Shown here one piece after another: positions 25,262-31,551 of a stretch of DNA of 31,551 nt. The stretch's first letter is position 1; each line of letters opens with the position of its first letter. The stretch covers positions 1 through 31,551 of the forward strand of contig DASXAQ010000030.1 of NCBI GenBank assembly GCA_036406615.1. The letters run 5' to 3'. Under the pieces are notes generated by a model. It saw only the letters and a list, made by a program, of their open reading frames with translations. It did not search any database and was not told the origin of the DNA. A program made the translations under genes and the position numbers. The DNA is from DASXAQ01 sp036406615. Lineage in GTDB: Bacteria; Actinomycetota; UBA4738.

Positions 25262-26286
25262 CAGTGCACCGCCACCTTCACGAACGCCGTGACCAGGATG
25301 TCGGCCAGCGCCAGCGGGATCAGGAACACCCACGAGAACCGCTGCAGCTGGTCCTCACGAAGGCGCGGGTACGTCGCCCGCAGCCAGATGATGACGAACG
25401 CCAGCGCCCCGACCTTCGCCATCATCCAGATCGGCTCGGGGATGTACGGACCGATGAACGGCAGCCCCTGGAACCCGCCGAGGAACAGGATGGCCGCGAT
25501 GCAGGACAGCGCCACGATCCCCGCGTACTCGGAGAGCAGGAAGAACGCGAACTTCAGTCCGGTGTACTCGGTGTAGGCGCCGAAGATGATCTCCGAGTCG
25601 GCGATCGGCATGTCGAACGGCGGGCGCGTGAGCTCCGCCAGCGAGGCGATCAGGAAGATGGCGGCGCCGACCGGCTGGGTGAAGATGTACCAGTACTGCT
25701 GCTGCGCGTTCGCGATCCCGAGCAACGACGCCGTGCCGGCCTGCATGACCACGGCGGCCGAGGCCAGCACCAGTGGGAGCTCGTACGCGATCAGCTGGGC
25801 GGCGGCGCGCAGGGCGCCGATCAGCGAGAACTTGTTCGCGCTCGCCCACCCGGCCATCAGCACGCCGATCACCGACACCGACCCGATGGCCAGCGTCGCG
25901 AACACGCCGACGTCCAGGTTGAGCGCCCACACGGTCTGGCCGAACGGGATGGTGACGAAGATCACGATGTACGGCACCAGGGCCACGGCCGGCGCGAGCG
26001 TGAAGATCGTGGAGTCCGCCGCGCTCGGCACGACGTCCTCCTTCTGGACGAACTTGACGCCGTCGGCGATCAGCTGCGCCCACCCGTGGAACCGACCCGC
26101 GTACATCGGCCCGAGCCGCGCCTGCATGTGCGCGAGTGTCTTGTGCTCCATGTAGCCGATCCCGAGCGGCACCGCGAGCACGAACGCCATGACCAGGACG
26201 ACCTTGACGATCAGCACGAGCCAGAAGCCGTTCAGGAAGTGATCGACGAAGCTCTCCTGCGTCGCGGCGACCAGGACGTGGGTCAC
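25261..26286 (-). CDS. nuoH: NADH-quinone oxidoreductase subunit H
   Basis: A 341-residue membrane subunit that forms the quinone chamber and joins the peripheral and membrane arms. Motifs: QARLGPMYAGRFHGWAQLIA, DGVKFVQKEDVVP, and ELTRPPFDMPIADSEIIFG with AYTEYTGLKFAFF, the acidic loop at the quinone site. The start is GTG at 26286, overlapping the nuoC stop by 4 bases (GTGA). In standard operons nuoD (and E, F, G) lies between C and H; here the coupling is direct. Confidence 0.95.
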   Translation of the reverse strand: MTHVLVAATQESFVDHFLNGFWLVLIVKVVLVMAFVLAVPLGIGYMEHKTLAHMQARLGPMYAGRFHGWAQLIADGVKFVQKEDVVPSAADSTIFTLAPAVALVPYIVIFVTIPFGQTVWALNLDVGVFATLAIGSVSVIGVLMAGWASANKFSLIGALRAAAQLIAYELPLVLASAAVVMQAGTASLLGIANAQQQYWYIFTQPVGAAIFLIASLAELTRPPFDMPIADSEIIFGAYTEYTGLKFAFFLLSEYAGIVALSCIAAILFLGGFQGLPFIGPYIPEPIWMMAKVGALAFVIIWLRATYPRLREDQLQRFSWVFLIPLALADILVTAFVKVAVH

Positions 26287-26813
26287 TCGTCCTCCTCGCC
26301 TTCGCCCTCGGCCTCGCCGGGCCAGGGCTTGGCCACCCGGGACATCAGCTGGAAGTCCTTGCGCAGCGGGTGGCCTTCGAACTGCTCGGAGAGCACGAGC
26401 TTCACGAGGTGCGGATGGCCATCGAATGCGATCCCGAACAGCTCGGCGGTCTCGCGCTCGTGCCAGTTCGCGCCAGCCCATACGTTGGACAGCGACGGGC
26501 AGTGGGGCTCGTCCGCGTCGCAGGCGACGTTCATCCGAACGTGATGGTTGTGGCTCGTGGAGTAGACGTGCGTGACGACGCGAAAGCCGCGACCCTTCGG
26601 GCGCTCGTCGACGGCGGTCAGGAAGTCGAAGTAGTCGCAGGCGAACGCGCGGTCGTCGCGCAGCAGGTTGGCCGCCTCCACGTACCGCGACGGCGCCAGC
26701 TCGACCGAAGCGTGCCCGTGCACGTCCTCGGCCGCCAGCACGTCCTGTCCGAACTGCGCCCGCAGCCGGTCGACGATCTCAGCCGGCGACAGACGGCTTC
26801 GTGGTCCCGCCAC
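26283..26813 (-). CDS. nuoC: NADH-quinone oxidoreductase subunit C
   Basis: A 176-residue peripheral-arm subunit (30-kDa type). The family signature is clear: NWHERETAELFGIAF, then GHPHLVKLVLSEQ and GHPLRKDF. The C-terminus is acidic (EAEGEGEEDE). The GTG start at 26813 overlaps nuoB by 35 bases; no later start keeps the N-terminal domain complete. There is no fused NuoD part, as found in NuoCD fusions. In the complete enzyme NuoC packs on NuoD. Confidence 0.93.
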   Translation of the reverse strand: MAGPRSRLSPAEIVDRLRAQFGQDVLAAEDVHGHASVELAPSRYVEAANLLRDDRAFACDYFDFLTAVDERPKGRGFRVVTHVYSTSHNHHVRMNVACDADEPHCPSLSNVWAGANWHERETAELFGIAFDGHPHLVKLVLSEQFEGHPLRKDFQLMSRVAKPWPGEAEGEGEEDE

Positions 26814-27285
26814 GCCACTTCTCCCGGATGTCTTCCTTGCCGATCTTCTCCTGCAGCTTCAGGATGCCGTGCAACAACGCCTCGGGGCGCGGGGGACATC
26901 CCGGCACGTACACGTCAACCGGCACGATCTGGTCAACGCCCTTGGTGACCGAGTACGAGTCCCAATAGGGCCCGCCGCAGTTGGAGCAGGCGCCGAACGA
27001 CACGACGTACTTCGGGTCCGGCATCTGGTCGTACACGCGCTTGAGCGCGGGAGCCATCTTGTCGGTGAGGGTCCCGGCCACGACCAGCAGGTCGGCCTGG
27101 CGCGGGCCGTGCGCGAACGGGATCACGCCGTAGCGGATGAAGTCGTGCTTGGAGGTGGAGGCGGCGATGAACTCGATGGCGCAGCAGGCGAGCCCGAAGT
27201 TCATCACCCACAGGGAGTACCGCCGGCCCCAGTTCAGCAGGAACTTGACGGGCTGGGGCATGCCCACCTGCTCCATCAGGCCCAT
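26779..27285 (-). CDS. nuoB: NADH-quinone oxidoreductase subunit B
   Basis: A 168-residue subunit carrying cluster N2, the last iron-sulfur centre before quinone. All four ligands are present: Cys34 and Cys35 in FGLACCAIEF, Cys100 in SFGACSNCGG, and Cys130 in VPGCPPRPEALL. The ATG at 27285 (MGLMEQV) has AAGG upstream and overlaps nuoA by 10 bases; a second ATG at 27276 is possible. The intact ligands suggest a working electron path that needs a NuoD from elsewhere. Confidence 0.95.
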   Translation of the reverse strand: MGLMEQVGMPQPVKFLLNWGRRYSLWVMNFGLACCAIEFIAASTSKHDFIRYGVIPFAHGPRQADLLVVAGTLTDKMAPALKRVYDQMPDPKYVVSFGACSNCGGPYWDSYSVTKGVDQIVPVDVYVPGCPPRPEALLHGILKLQEKIGKEDIREKWRGGTTKPSVAG

Positions 27286-27638
27286 TGCAGCACCTTCTTT
27301 CGATAGGCGTACAGCAGTCCGAGCGCCAGGATGAGCACGAACACCGTCATCTCGACGACCGCTTGGTAGCCGAGGCGCTCGAAGACCGTCGCCCAGGGAA
27401 ACAGGAACGCGCTCTCGACGTCGAACACCACGAACAGGAATGCGTAGATGTAGTAGCGGATCTGGGTCTGCGACCAACCGGCGCCAACGGGGTCGATGCC
27501 GCACTCATAGGTGCTCAGCTTGTCGGGACTCGGGCGGCGAGGCGCGATGATGCGTGCCGCCGTGAACGCCACCGCCACCAGTCCCACGCCGGCGATCAGG
27601 ACGCCGACGACCACCCCATAGGACCCCTCGTAGCTCAC
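27276..27638 (-). CDS. nuoA: NADH-quinone oxidoreductase subunit A
   Basis: A 120-residue membrane subunit with three helices. The quinone-site loop holds YECGIDPVG (Cys46) and the second helix has FDVESAFLFPWA (Asp73, Glu75), both highly conserved. GTG start at 27638 with AAGGGG upstream. It is the first gene of the partial nuo cluster; a Rex-type operator and a -10 box lie within 60 bases upstream. Confidence 0.95.
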   Translation of the reverse strand: MSYEGSYGVVVGVLIAGVGLVAVAFTAARIIAPRRPSPDKLSTYECGIDPVGAGWSQTQIRYYIYAFLFVVFDVESAFLFPWATVFERLGYQAVVEMTVFVLILALGLLYAYRKKVLQWA

Positions 27639-27661
27639 CGCACCCCTTGCTCAACCAGAGC

Positions 27662-27679
27662 TTGTGAACGCGTTCTCAA
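27662..27679. promoter_or_regulatory. Rex (redox-sensing repressor) operator
   Basis: TTGTGAACGCGTTCTCAA matches the Rex operator form TTGTGAA-N4-TTCACAA known from Streptomyces and Firmicutes at all but one position (T for A in the right arm). It extends to a 22-base near-palindrome at 27660-27681. It sits just after the predicted start of the nuoA transcript, the right place to block transcription. Rex binds DNA when NAD+ is high and lets go when NADH is high, so the nuo cluster would be induced when NADH builds up. No rex gene is in the window. Confidence 0.75.
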
Positions 27680-27690
27680 GCCGCGCCGGG

Positions 27691-27696
27691 ATTCTA
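27691..27696 (-). promoter_or_regulatory. -10 element of the nuoA transcript
   Basis: TAGAAT on the minus strand, giving a start near 27684 and a leader of about 46 bases before the nuoA GTG. The Rex-type operator begins about 3 bases after this start. No good -35 hexamer is seen at the normal spacing. Confidence 0.45.
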
Positions 27697-27729
27697 GCAA
27701 GGGTTTCGTTCACGGAGTGCGATCCGTCA

Positions 27730-27758
27730 TAGACGGGTCCCAGGGCCGATGCTACGGT
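27730..27758 (+). promoter_or_regulatory. Leaderless promoter of the heptad-repeat gene
   Basis: TAGACG (27730-27735) and TACGGT (27753-27758) are 17 bases apart. The -10 ends 7 bases before the ATG at 27766, so the transcript should begin at the A of the ATG. There is no ribosome-binding site, in agreement with a leaderless mRNA. Confidence 0.5.
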
Positions 27759-27765
27759 CGAACCC

Positions 27766-28227
27766 ATGGCGGTTGCCTGGAGCGCGCTCGGGTTGATGGC
27801 AGTTGCGCTGTTCGGGAGCCTGTACTACCTCGGCTCACGAGTGGACGGCCTGGCCGCACGGATGGACACGCGGATCGATGGCCTGGAAGGGCGGATGGAC
27901 GTGCGGATCGACGGCCTCGAGGGGCGGATCGACGGTCTGGGTACTCGCATCGAAGCCCAGGGCGCCCGTCTTGACGGCCGGATCGACAACCTCGGCGGCC
28001 GTATCGACGACCTCGGCGGGCGTATCGACAACCTCGGCGGGCGTATCGACAACCTCGGCGGCCGCAACGACGACCTCGGCGGGCGCATCGACGCACAGGG
28101 CGCGCGTCTCGACGGGCGGATCGACGACCTGGGCACCCGGCTCGATGCCCGGCTGGAGGCAGTCGATGGCCGGCTCGAAGGCCTGAGCGCCGAGGTGCGC
28201 GCGCACGCGCGGGGCCACACCGCCTGA
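27766..28227 (+). CDS. Small membrane-anchored heptad-repeat (coiled-coil) protein
   Basis: A 153-residue protein of unknown function. Residues 4-22 (AWSALGLMAVALFGSLYYL) form a single membrane helix with no cleavage site, so it is probably a tail held at the membrane. Residues about 24-145 are almost entirely seven-residue repeats of the type GRIDNLG, with Ile or Leu at two positions spaced 3 and 4 apart, the a/d pattern of a coiled coil; Gly at other positions is unusual. The last residues (RAHARGHTA) are basic. Similar low-complexity heptad proteins occur widely, so database matches may mislead. It is the only plus-strand gene in the nuo region, convergent with the polyprenyl synthase (22-base gap). 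The open frame on the opposite strand here is a mirror of the repeats. Confidence 0.72.
   Translation: MAVAWSALGLMAVALFGSLYYLGSRVDGLAARMDTRIDGLEGRMDVRIDGLEGRIDGLGTRIEAQGARLDGRIDNLGGRIDDLGGRIDNLGGRIDNLGGRNDDLGGRIDAQGARLDGRIDDLGTRLDARLEAVDGRLEGLSAEVRAHARGHTA
27976..28101 (+). repeat. Six tandem 21-base coding repeats
   Basis: Six in-frame 21-base units (GGC CGG/CGT ATC GAC AAC/GAC CTC GGC type), each encoding GRIDNLG or a close variant. Units three and four are identical, suggesting recent slippage or copying. More diverged heptads lie on both sides, and an AQGARLDGRID block occurs both before and after the array. Confidence 0.85.
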
Positions 28228-28249
28228 AGTTTGGACCCGAACGCCGGCG

Positions 28250-29269
28250 TCAGAGCCGGGCGCCGCAGCGTGCGGCCAGGAACTCGGCGAGCTTGACGAG
28301 CGCATCTTGTGCGGGACCGGATTCCAGGCCTTCGGCCAGATCGATCGAGCGGCGGACGTGGCGGGCGAGCGCCTCCCTGGCGCGGTCGATGGAGCCGTCC
28401 GCGCGCACGAGCTCCAGCGCGCGGGACAGTCCGTTGCCGTCCGGAAGCCCCGACGCCAGCAGGCCCGCCAACTCGCCGTCCTCGCTGCCGTCCTCCAGCG
28501 CGTAAAGCACGGGCAGCGTGTGCACGCCCTCGCGCAGGTCCTGCCCCGGCTCCTTTCGAAGCTCGGCCTCCGTCGAGGTCACATCCATGATGTCGTCGGA
28601 CAGCTGGAACGCGATGCCGAGCGCCATCCCCAGGTCGTCCAGGCGCTCGACCACCTCTTCGGGCGCCTCCGACAGCATCGCGCCGAGCCGGCAGGACGTG
28701 GCGATCAGCGCCGCGGTCTTGCGCCGGATGATCTCCATGTATGCCGCCTCCGACTGGTCGCGGCGGCCGGTGGCCTCGACCTCGCGGATCTGTCCGTCGC
28801 ACAGCGTCGCGATCGTGCGCGAGAGCAGCCGGGACACCTCGGTGCCGAGCTCGGCCGAGATCTCCGACGCCCGGGCGAACAGGTAGTCGCCGGTCAGGAT
28901 CGCGACCGTGTTGCCCCATCGAGCATTGACCGACGGCCGCCCGCGGCGGGTCTCGGCCTCGTCGATCACGTCGTCATGGTGCAGCGTCGCCAGGTGCACG
29001 ATCTCGATGGCGATGCCGCCCTGGATCAGCCGCGGGTCGCTCGGATCGCCGAAGTAGCCGGACAGCAGCACCAGCGTGGGGCGAAAGCGCTTGCCGCCGG
29101 CCGTGAGCAGGTACTGGGCGGCCTGCGTCACGAAGTCCGTGTCGGCTCGCACGGCCTTCTCGAGACCGGCCTCGACCTCGGCAAGCCGGGCCCTGATCTC
29201 CTGCTCGAGGACGGGGTCGGGGGCGACCAGCCCCGGCATGAGCGGCCGGGTCATCTTGTCAGTCCCCAT
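28250..29269 (-). CDS. Polyprenyl diphosphate synthase (long-chain, trans type)
   Basis: A 339-residue trans-isoprenyl diphosphate synthase. GGKRFRP (58-64) binds isopentenyl diphosphate. The first aspartate motif is HHDDVIDEA (Asp99, Asp100, Asp103) and the second is QLSDDIMD (Asp225, Asp226, Asp229). The residue five before the first aspartate pair is small (Ala94), which in this family goes with long products. It probably makes the C35-C50 side chain of menaquinone, in line with its place between two nuo clusters. ATG at 29269 gives the longest form; ATG at 29254 has GGGGA at better spacing. It follows nuoN of the right-hand cluster by 82 bases. Confidence 0.93.
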   Translation of the reverse strand: MGTDKMTRPLMPGLVAPDPVLEQEIRARLAEVEAGLEKAVRADTDFVTQAAQYLLTAGGKRFRPTLVLLSGYFGDPSDPRLIQGGIAIEIVHLATLHHDDVIDEAETRRGRPSVNARWGNTVAILTGDYLFARASEISAELGTEVSRLLSRTIATLCDGQIREVEATGRRDQSEAAYMEIIRRKTAALIATSCRLGAMLSEAPEEVVERLDDLGMALGIAFQLSDDIMDVTSTEAELRKEPGQDLREGVHTLPVLYALEDGSEDGELAGLLASGLPDGNGLSRALELVRADGSIDRAREALARHVRRSIDLAEGLESGPAQDALVKLAEFLAARCGARL

Positions 29270-29324
29270 CGCATCTGGCCCGATGCTACCCGGGGGCGGC
29301 GCGCCCTACCAGCCCCCCGCCGGG

Positions 29325-29339
29325 CGGGGTTCATCGACG
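29325..29339 (-). terminator. GC hairpin after the right-hand nuoN
   Basis: CCCCGCCGGGCGGGG is a perfect palindrome (7-base arms around one base; as RNA a 5-pair stem with a 5-base loop). It lies 12 bases past the nuoN stop on the minus strand, with no T-run. It may end the right-hand nuo transcript or slow it before the polyprenyl synthase gene. Confidence 0.35.
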
Positions 29340-29351
29340 CCACGGCGCCGG

Positions 29352-30863
29352 TCAGAACCGCACCAGCCCGGCGGTCTGAAGGGGCGTGAACACCAGCCCC
29401 GGGAACAGTCCGACGACCAGCGTCACCGCGGCCAGGACGGCGATCGCCGCCCCCGGGGCCACGGCCACCTCGACGCCGGTCAGCTCGTCGGGGTCCTGCA
29501 TGTACATGAGCACGATCACGCGCAAGTAGAAGAACGCGGCCAGCACGGATGCCAGCACCGCAACGAGCACGAGCGGCCAGTAGCCCGCGCGCACCGCCGC
29601 GCCGAAGACCGTGGCCTTGCCCATGAAGCCCGCGGTCGGGGGAATGCCGGCCAGCGACAGCAGGAACAGCGATAGCGCCGCCGCCAGGACCGGGCTTCGC
29701 CTGGCCAGGCCGCGGTACGCGCCGAGCGACGTGTCGCCTTCGCCGCGCGAGGAGACCAGGATCACGACGCCGAACGCGCCGAGGATCATGGCCGCGTATG
29801 CGAGCAGGTAGTACATCGCCGCCTGCGTCCCGGCCGGGGTGGCGGCAGCGACGCCGACCAGGATGAACCCGGCCTGCGCGATCGACGAGTACGCGAGCAT
29901 GCGCTTGACGTCGGTCTGCGAGACCGCGAGCAGGCTGCCGACGACCATCGACAGGATGGCGATGGCGGCCACGAACGGACGCCAGTCCACGATCAGCGGA
30001 TGGAACGCGACGGTGAACACGCGCAGGAACGCCGCGAACGCCGCCACCTTCGTTCCGGCCGACATGAACGCGGTCACGCTAGTCGGCGCGCCCTGGTACG
30101 CGTCGGGCGTCCACATGTGGAACGGGACCGCCGCCACTTTGAACAGGAACCCGACGGCCAACAGGCCGGCCGCGATCAGGGCCAGATCCGTTGATGGATG
30201 GGGCCCGAGCAGCACTGGAGTGGGGTTGATCCGAAAGGCCTGCGCTGCAGCAAGTTGGCGCGCGATGCCGGTCAGGTTCGTCGTGCCGCTGGCGCCAAAC
30301 GCGAACGCGACGCCGAACAGGAAGAACGCGGACGAGAACGCGCCGAGCAGGAAGTACTTCATCGAGGCCTCGGCCGAGGCCAGCCGCCGGAAGGAGAACC
30401 CGGTGAGCAGGTACAGCGACAGCGACAGGATCTCCAGGGCGATGAACACCAGGATCAGGTCGTCGGCGGCCGTGATGAGCGTCATGCCCGCCGTGGCGAA
30501 CAGGAGCAGCGGGTAGTACTCGCCGCGGTGCTCGCCGGCGCGCTCGAGGTAGCGGTACGCCAGGATCACGCCGACCGCTGCGGTGCCGAGCAGCACCAGG
30601 CGGAAGAACACGCTGTAGCGGTCGACGGCCACCATCCCGCCGAGGACCACGGGGGAACCGTGCCACGACCACAGCGCGATCGTGAATCCCGCCGCCACCG
30701 CGATCCCGGCCAGCGACAGCAGGGCGAGCCAGATGCGCCGCAACTGTGGGAAGAACGCATCGAGCAGCATCGCAAGGATCGCGGTGGCGATCAGCGCGAA
30801 CTCGGGCGCCACGGGAAAGAAGGTGAGCGGCGGGTGCCGCAGCGTCGCGACGGCGGCGATCAC
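29352..30863 (-). CDS. nuoN: NADH-quinone oxidoreductase subunit N (second copy)
   Basis: A 503-residue NuoN distinct from the copy at 18684. Motifs: ALEILSLSLYLLTGFSFRR, FKVAAVPFHMWTPDAYQGAP, VKRMLAYSSIAQAGFILVG and LAGIPPTAGFMGKATVFG. The GTG start at 30863 overlaps the nuoM stop by 4 bases. It ends the right-hand nuo operon, most of which is beyond the window. From memory, actinobacteria such as Streptomyces hold one full and one partial nuo cluster in this region; this copy would be the end of the full one. Confidence 0.94.
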   Translation of the reverse strand: MIAAVATLRHPPLTFFPVAPEFALIATAILAMLLDAFFPQLRRIWLALLSLAGIAVAAGFTIALWSWHGSPVVLGGMVAVDRYSVFFRLVLLGTAAVGVILAYRYLERAGEHRGEYYPLLLFATAGMTLITAADDLILVFIALEILSLSLYLLTGFSFRRLASAEASMKYFLLGAFSSAFFLFGVAFAFGASGTTNLTGIARQLAAAQAFRINPTPVLLGPHPSTDLALIAAGLLAVGFLFKVAAVPFHMWTPDAYQGAPTSVTAFMSAGTKVAAFAAFLRVFTVAFHPLIVDWRPFVAAIAILSMVVGSLLAVSQTDVKRMLAYSSIAQAGFILVGVAAATPAGTQAAMYYLLAYAAMILGAFGVVILVSSRGEGDTSLGAYRGLARRSPVLAAALSLFLLSLAGIPPTAGFMGKATVFGAAVRAGYWPLVLVAVLASVLAAFFYLRVIVLMYMQDPDELTGVEVAVAPGAAIAVLAAVTLVVGLFPGLVFTPLQTAGLVRF

Positions 30864-31551
30864 GGAGCCACCCCCGGAGATGACCTCGGCACTCCGCGGC
30901 AGAAGCCCGCCTGATAGGCGTGAACGAGCTGCCTCATCTGAGCCGCGGTCCTCGGCCCGATGAGCCCTATCGGCGGCGGGGACACACATGCGACGGTGCG
31001 GGCGGCGCTCGGGTTGATGCGAGAGAGCACCGGCTTCGGGTAGATGCCCAGGAACAGGATCGCGGCGATCAACGGCACCAGGATCAGCCACTCGCGCCGG
31101 GACAGGTCGCCCGTGCGCCCGGCGCCGGAGCCGTCTCCGTTGCCCGACGCGGACCGCGCGACGTCGTCCGGCGCATCGCCTGCCCCGCCGGCGACCACGA
31201 GCGGCCCATGCATCGCGCGGCGATAGGCGCCGAGCAGGTACACGGCCGACAGGACGAGGGCCACCGCGGCCGCCGCAGCGAACGCCTTCGTCGACAGGAA
31301 CGTGCCGAGCAGCACCAGGAACTCGCTGACGAAGTTGTTCAGCCCCGGCAGGCCGATGCTCGCCAGCGCGACGAACAGGAACGCGCCGGCCAGCAACGGG
31401 ATGCGCGCGCCCAGCCCGCCCATCCGCGTCAGGTCGCGGGTGCGCGCGCGCTCCGCGAGCATCGCCACCACCAGGAAGAGCGCGCCCGTCGACAGCCCGT
31501 GGTTGACCATGTACAGGACGCCGCCCGACACGCCCTGCAGCGTCAGCGCGA
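30860..31551 (-). CDS. nuoM: NADH-quinone oxidoreductase subunit M (second copy, 5' part outside window)
   Basis: The C-terminal 229 or so residues of a NuoM; the gene continues past the right edge. LYMVNHGLSTGALFLVVAML and ASIGLPGLNNFVSEFLVL are diagnostic for NuoM. After the usual end (YPKPVLSRINPSAARTV) about 45 more residues follow (CVSPPPIGLIGPRTAAQM and beyond), longer than most NuoM proteins. A Gly/Ser/Asp-rich insert lies between two of the last helices. It is coupled to nuoN by a GTGA overlap. Confidence 0.92.
   Translation of the reverse strand, partial: ALTLQGVSGGVLYMVNHGLSTGALFLVVAMLAERARTRDLTRMGGLGARIPLLAGAFLFVALASIGLPGLNNFVSEFLVLLGTFLSTKAFAAAAAVALVLSAVYLLGAYRRAMHGPLVVAGGAGDAPDDVARSASGNGDGSGAGRTGDLSRREWLILVPLIAAILFLGIYPKPVLSRINPSAARTVACVSPPPIGLIGPRTAAQMRQLVHAYQAGFCRGVPRSSPGVAP

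Noticed and set aside
27976..28101. Short tandem repeats as a CRISPR array
   Set aside because: Units are contiguous 21-base coding heptads with no spacers and no cas genes nearby.
27825..28919. Long minus-strand open frame across the heptad-repeat gene
   Set aside because: It is the mirror of the repeats and then runs out of frame through the polyprenyl synthase; composition is Arg/Pro-rich with no recognisable domain.

Overview
The window is GC-rich chromosomal DNA that reads as Actinomycetota, probably a deep-branching lineage. The evidence is gene order: tRNA-Thr, tRNA-Met, rpmG, hadA-like and hadB-like genes in a row; tRNA-Tyr next to yajQ; then htpX, a partial nuo cluster, a polyprenyl diphosphate synthase and the end of another nuo operon. 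From memory, Streptomyces and Mycobacterium keep pieces of this same order; no alignment was possible here. Starts are often GTG, many genes overlap by 4 bases (ATGA/GTGA), and two plus-strand promoters look leaderless.

Layout. (1) 1-2.1 kb: two MaoC-fold dehydratases, a divergent orphan NarL-type response regulator, rpmG, tRNA-Met(CAT) and tRNA-Thr(GGT). (2) 2.2-12.6 kb: five minus-strand genes for exported proteins, bounded by tRNA-Thr and tRNA-Tyr. In transcription order these are an SBBP-repeat protein, two paralogous phosphoesterases (PF04185 type), an alpha/beta hydrolase with DUF11, cupredoxin-like and Fn3 modules, and a Kelch propeller fused to a GH5-type glycosidase. A good promoter lies ahead of the first gene and a hairpin follows the fourth. 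(3) 12.8-16.4 kb: tRNA-Tyr, yajQ and a SAM methyltransferase (coupled), a convergent PLP decarboxylase, and the membrane protease htpX. (4) 16.4-18.7 kb: a structured leader with a terminator-like hairpin, then a multi-pass NarL-type histidine kinase. (5) 18.7-27.6 kb: a tightly packed complex I cluster nuoA-B-C-H-I-J-K-L-M-N lacking nuoD, E, F and G. A near-perfect Rex operator sits at its predicted transcription start. (6) 27.8-29.3 kb: a small membrane-anchored heptad-repeat protein and a long-chain polyprenyl diphosphate synthase. (7) 29.35-31.55 kb: a second nuoN and the 3' part of a second nuoM, cut by the window edge.

How it fits together. The right half concerns respiration: proton-pumping NADH/quinone oxidoreductase parts, NADH-responsive control through Rex, and the enzyme that probably makes the menaquinone side chain. 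The left-centre block is an exported-hydrolase locus probably used to take phosphate and sugar from external polymers or lipids. The most noteworthy points are the Rex site, the clean nuoC-nuoH junction without nuoD, the leader RNA candidate before the histidine kinase, and the unusual domain fusions in the exported cluster.
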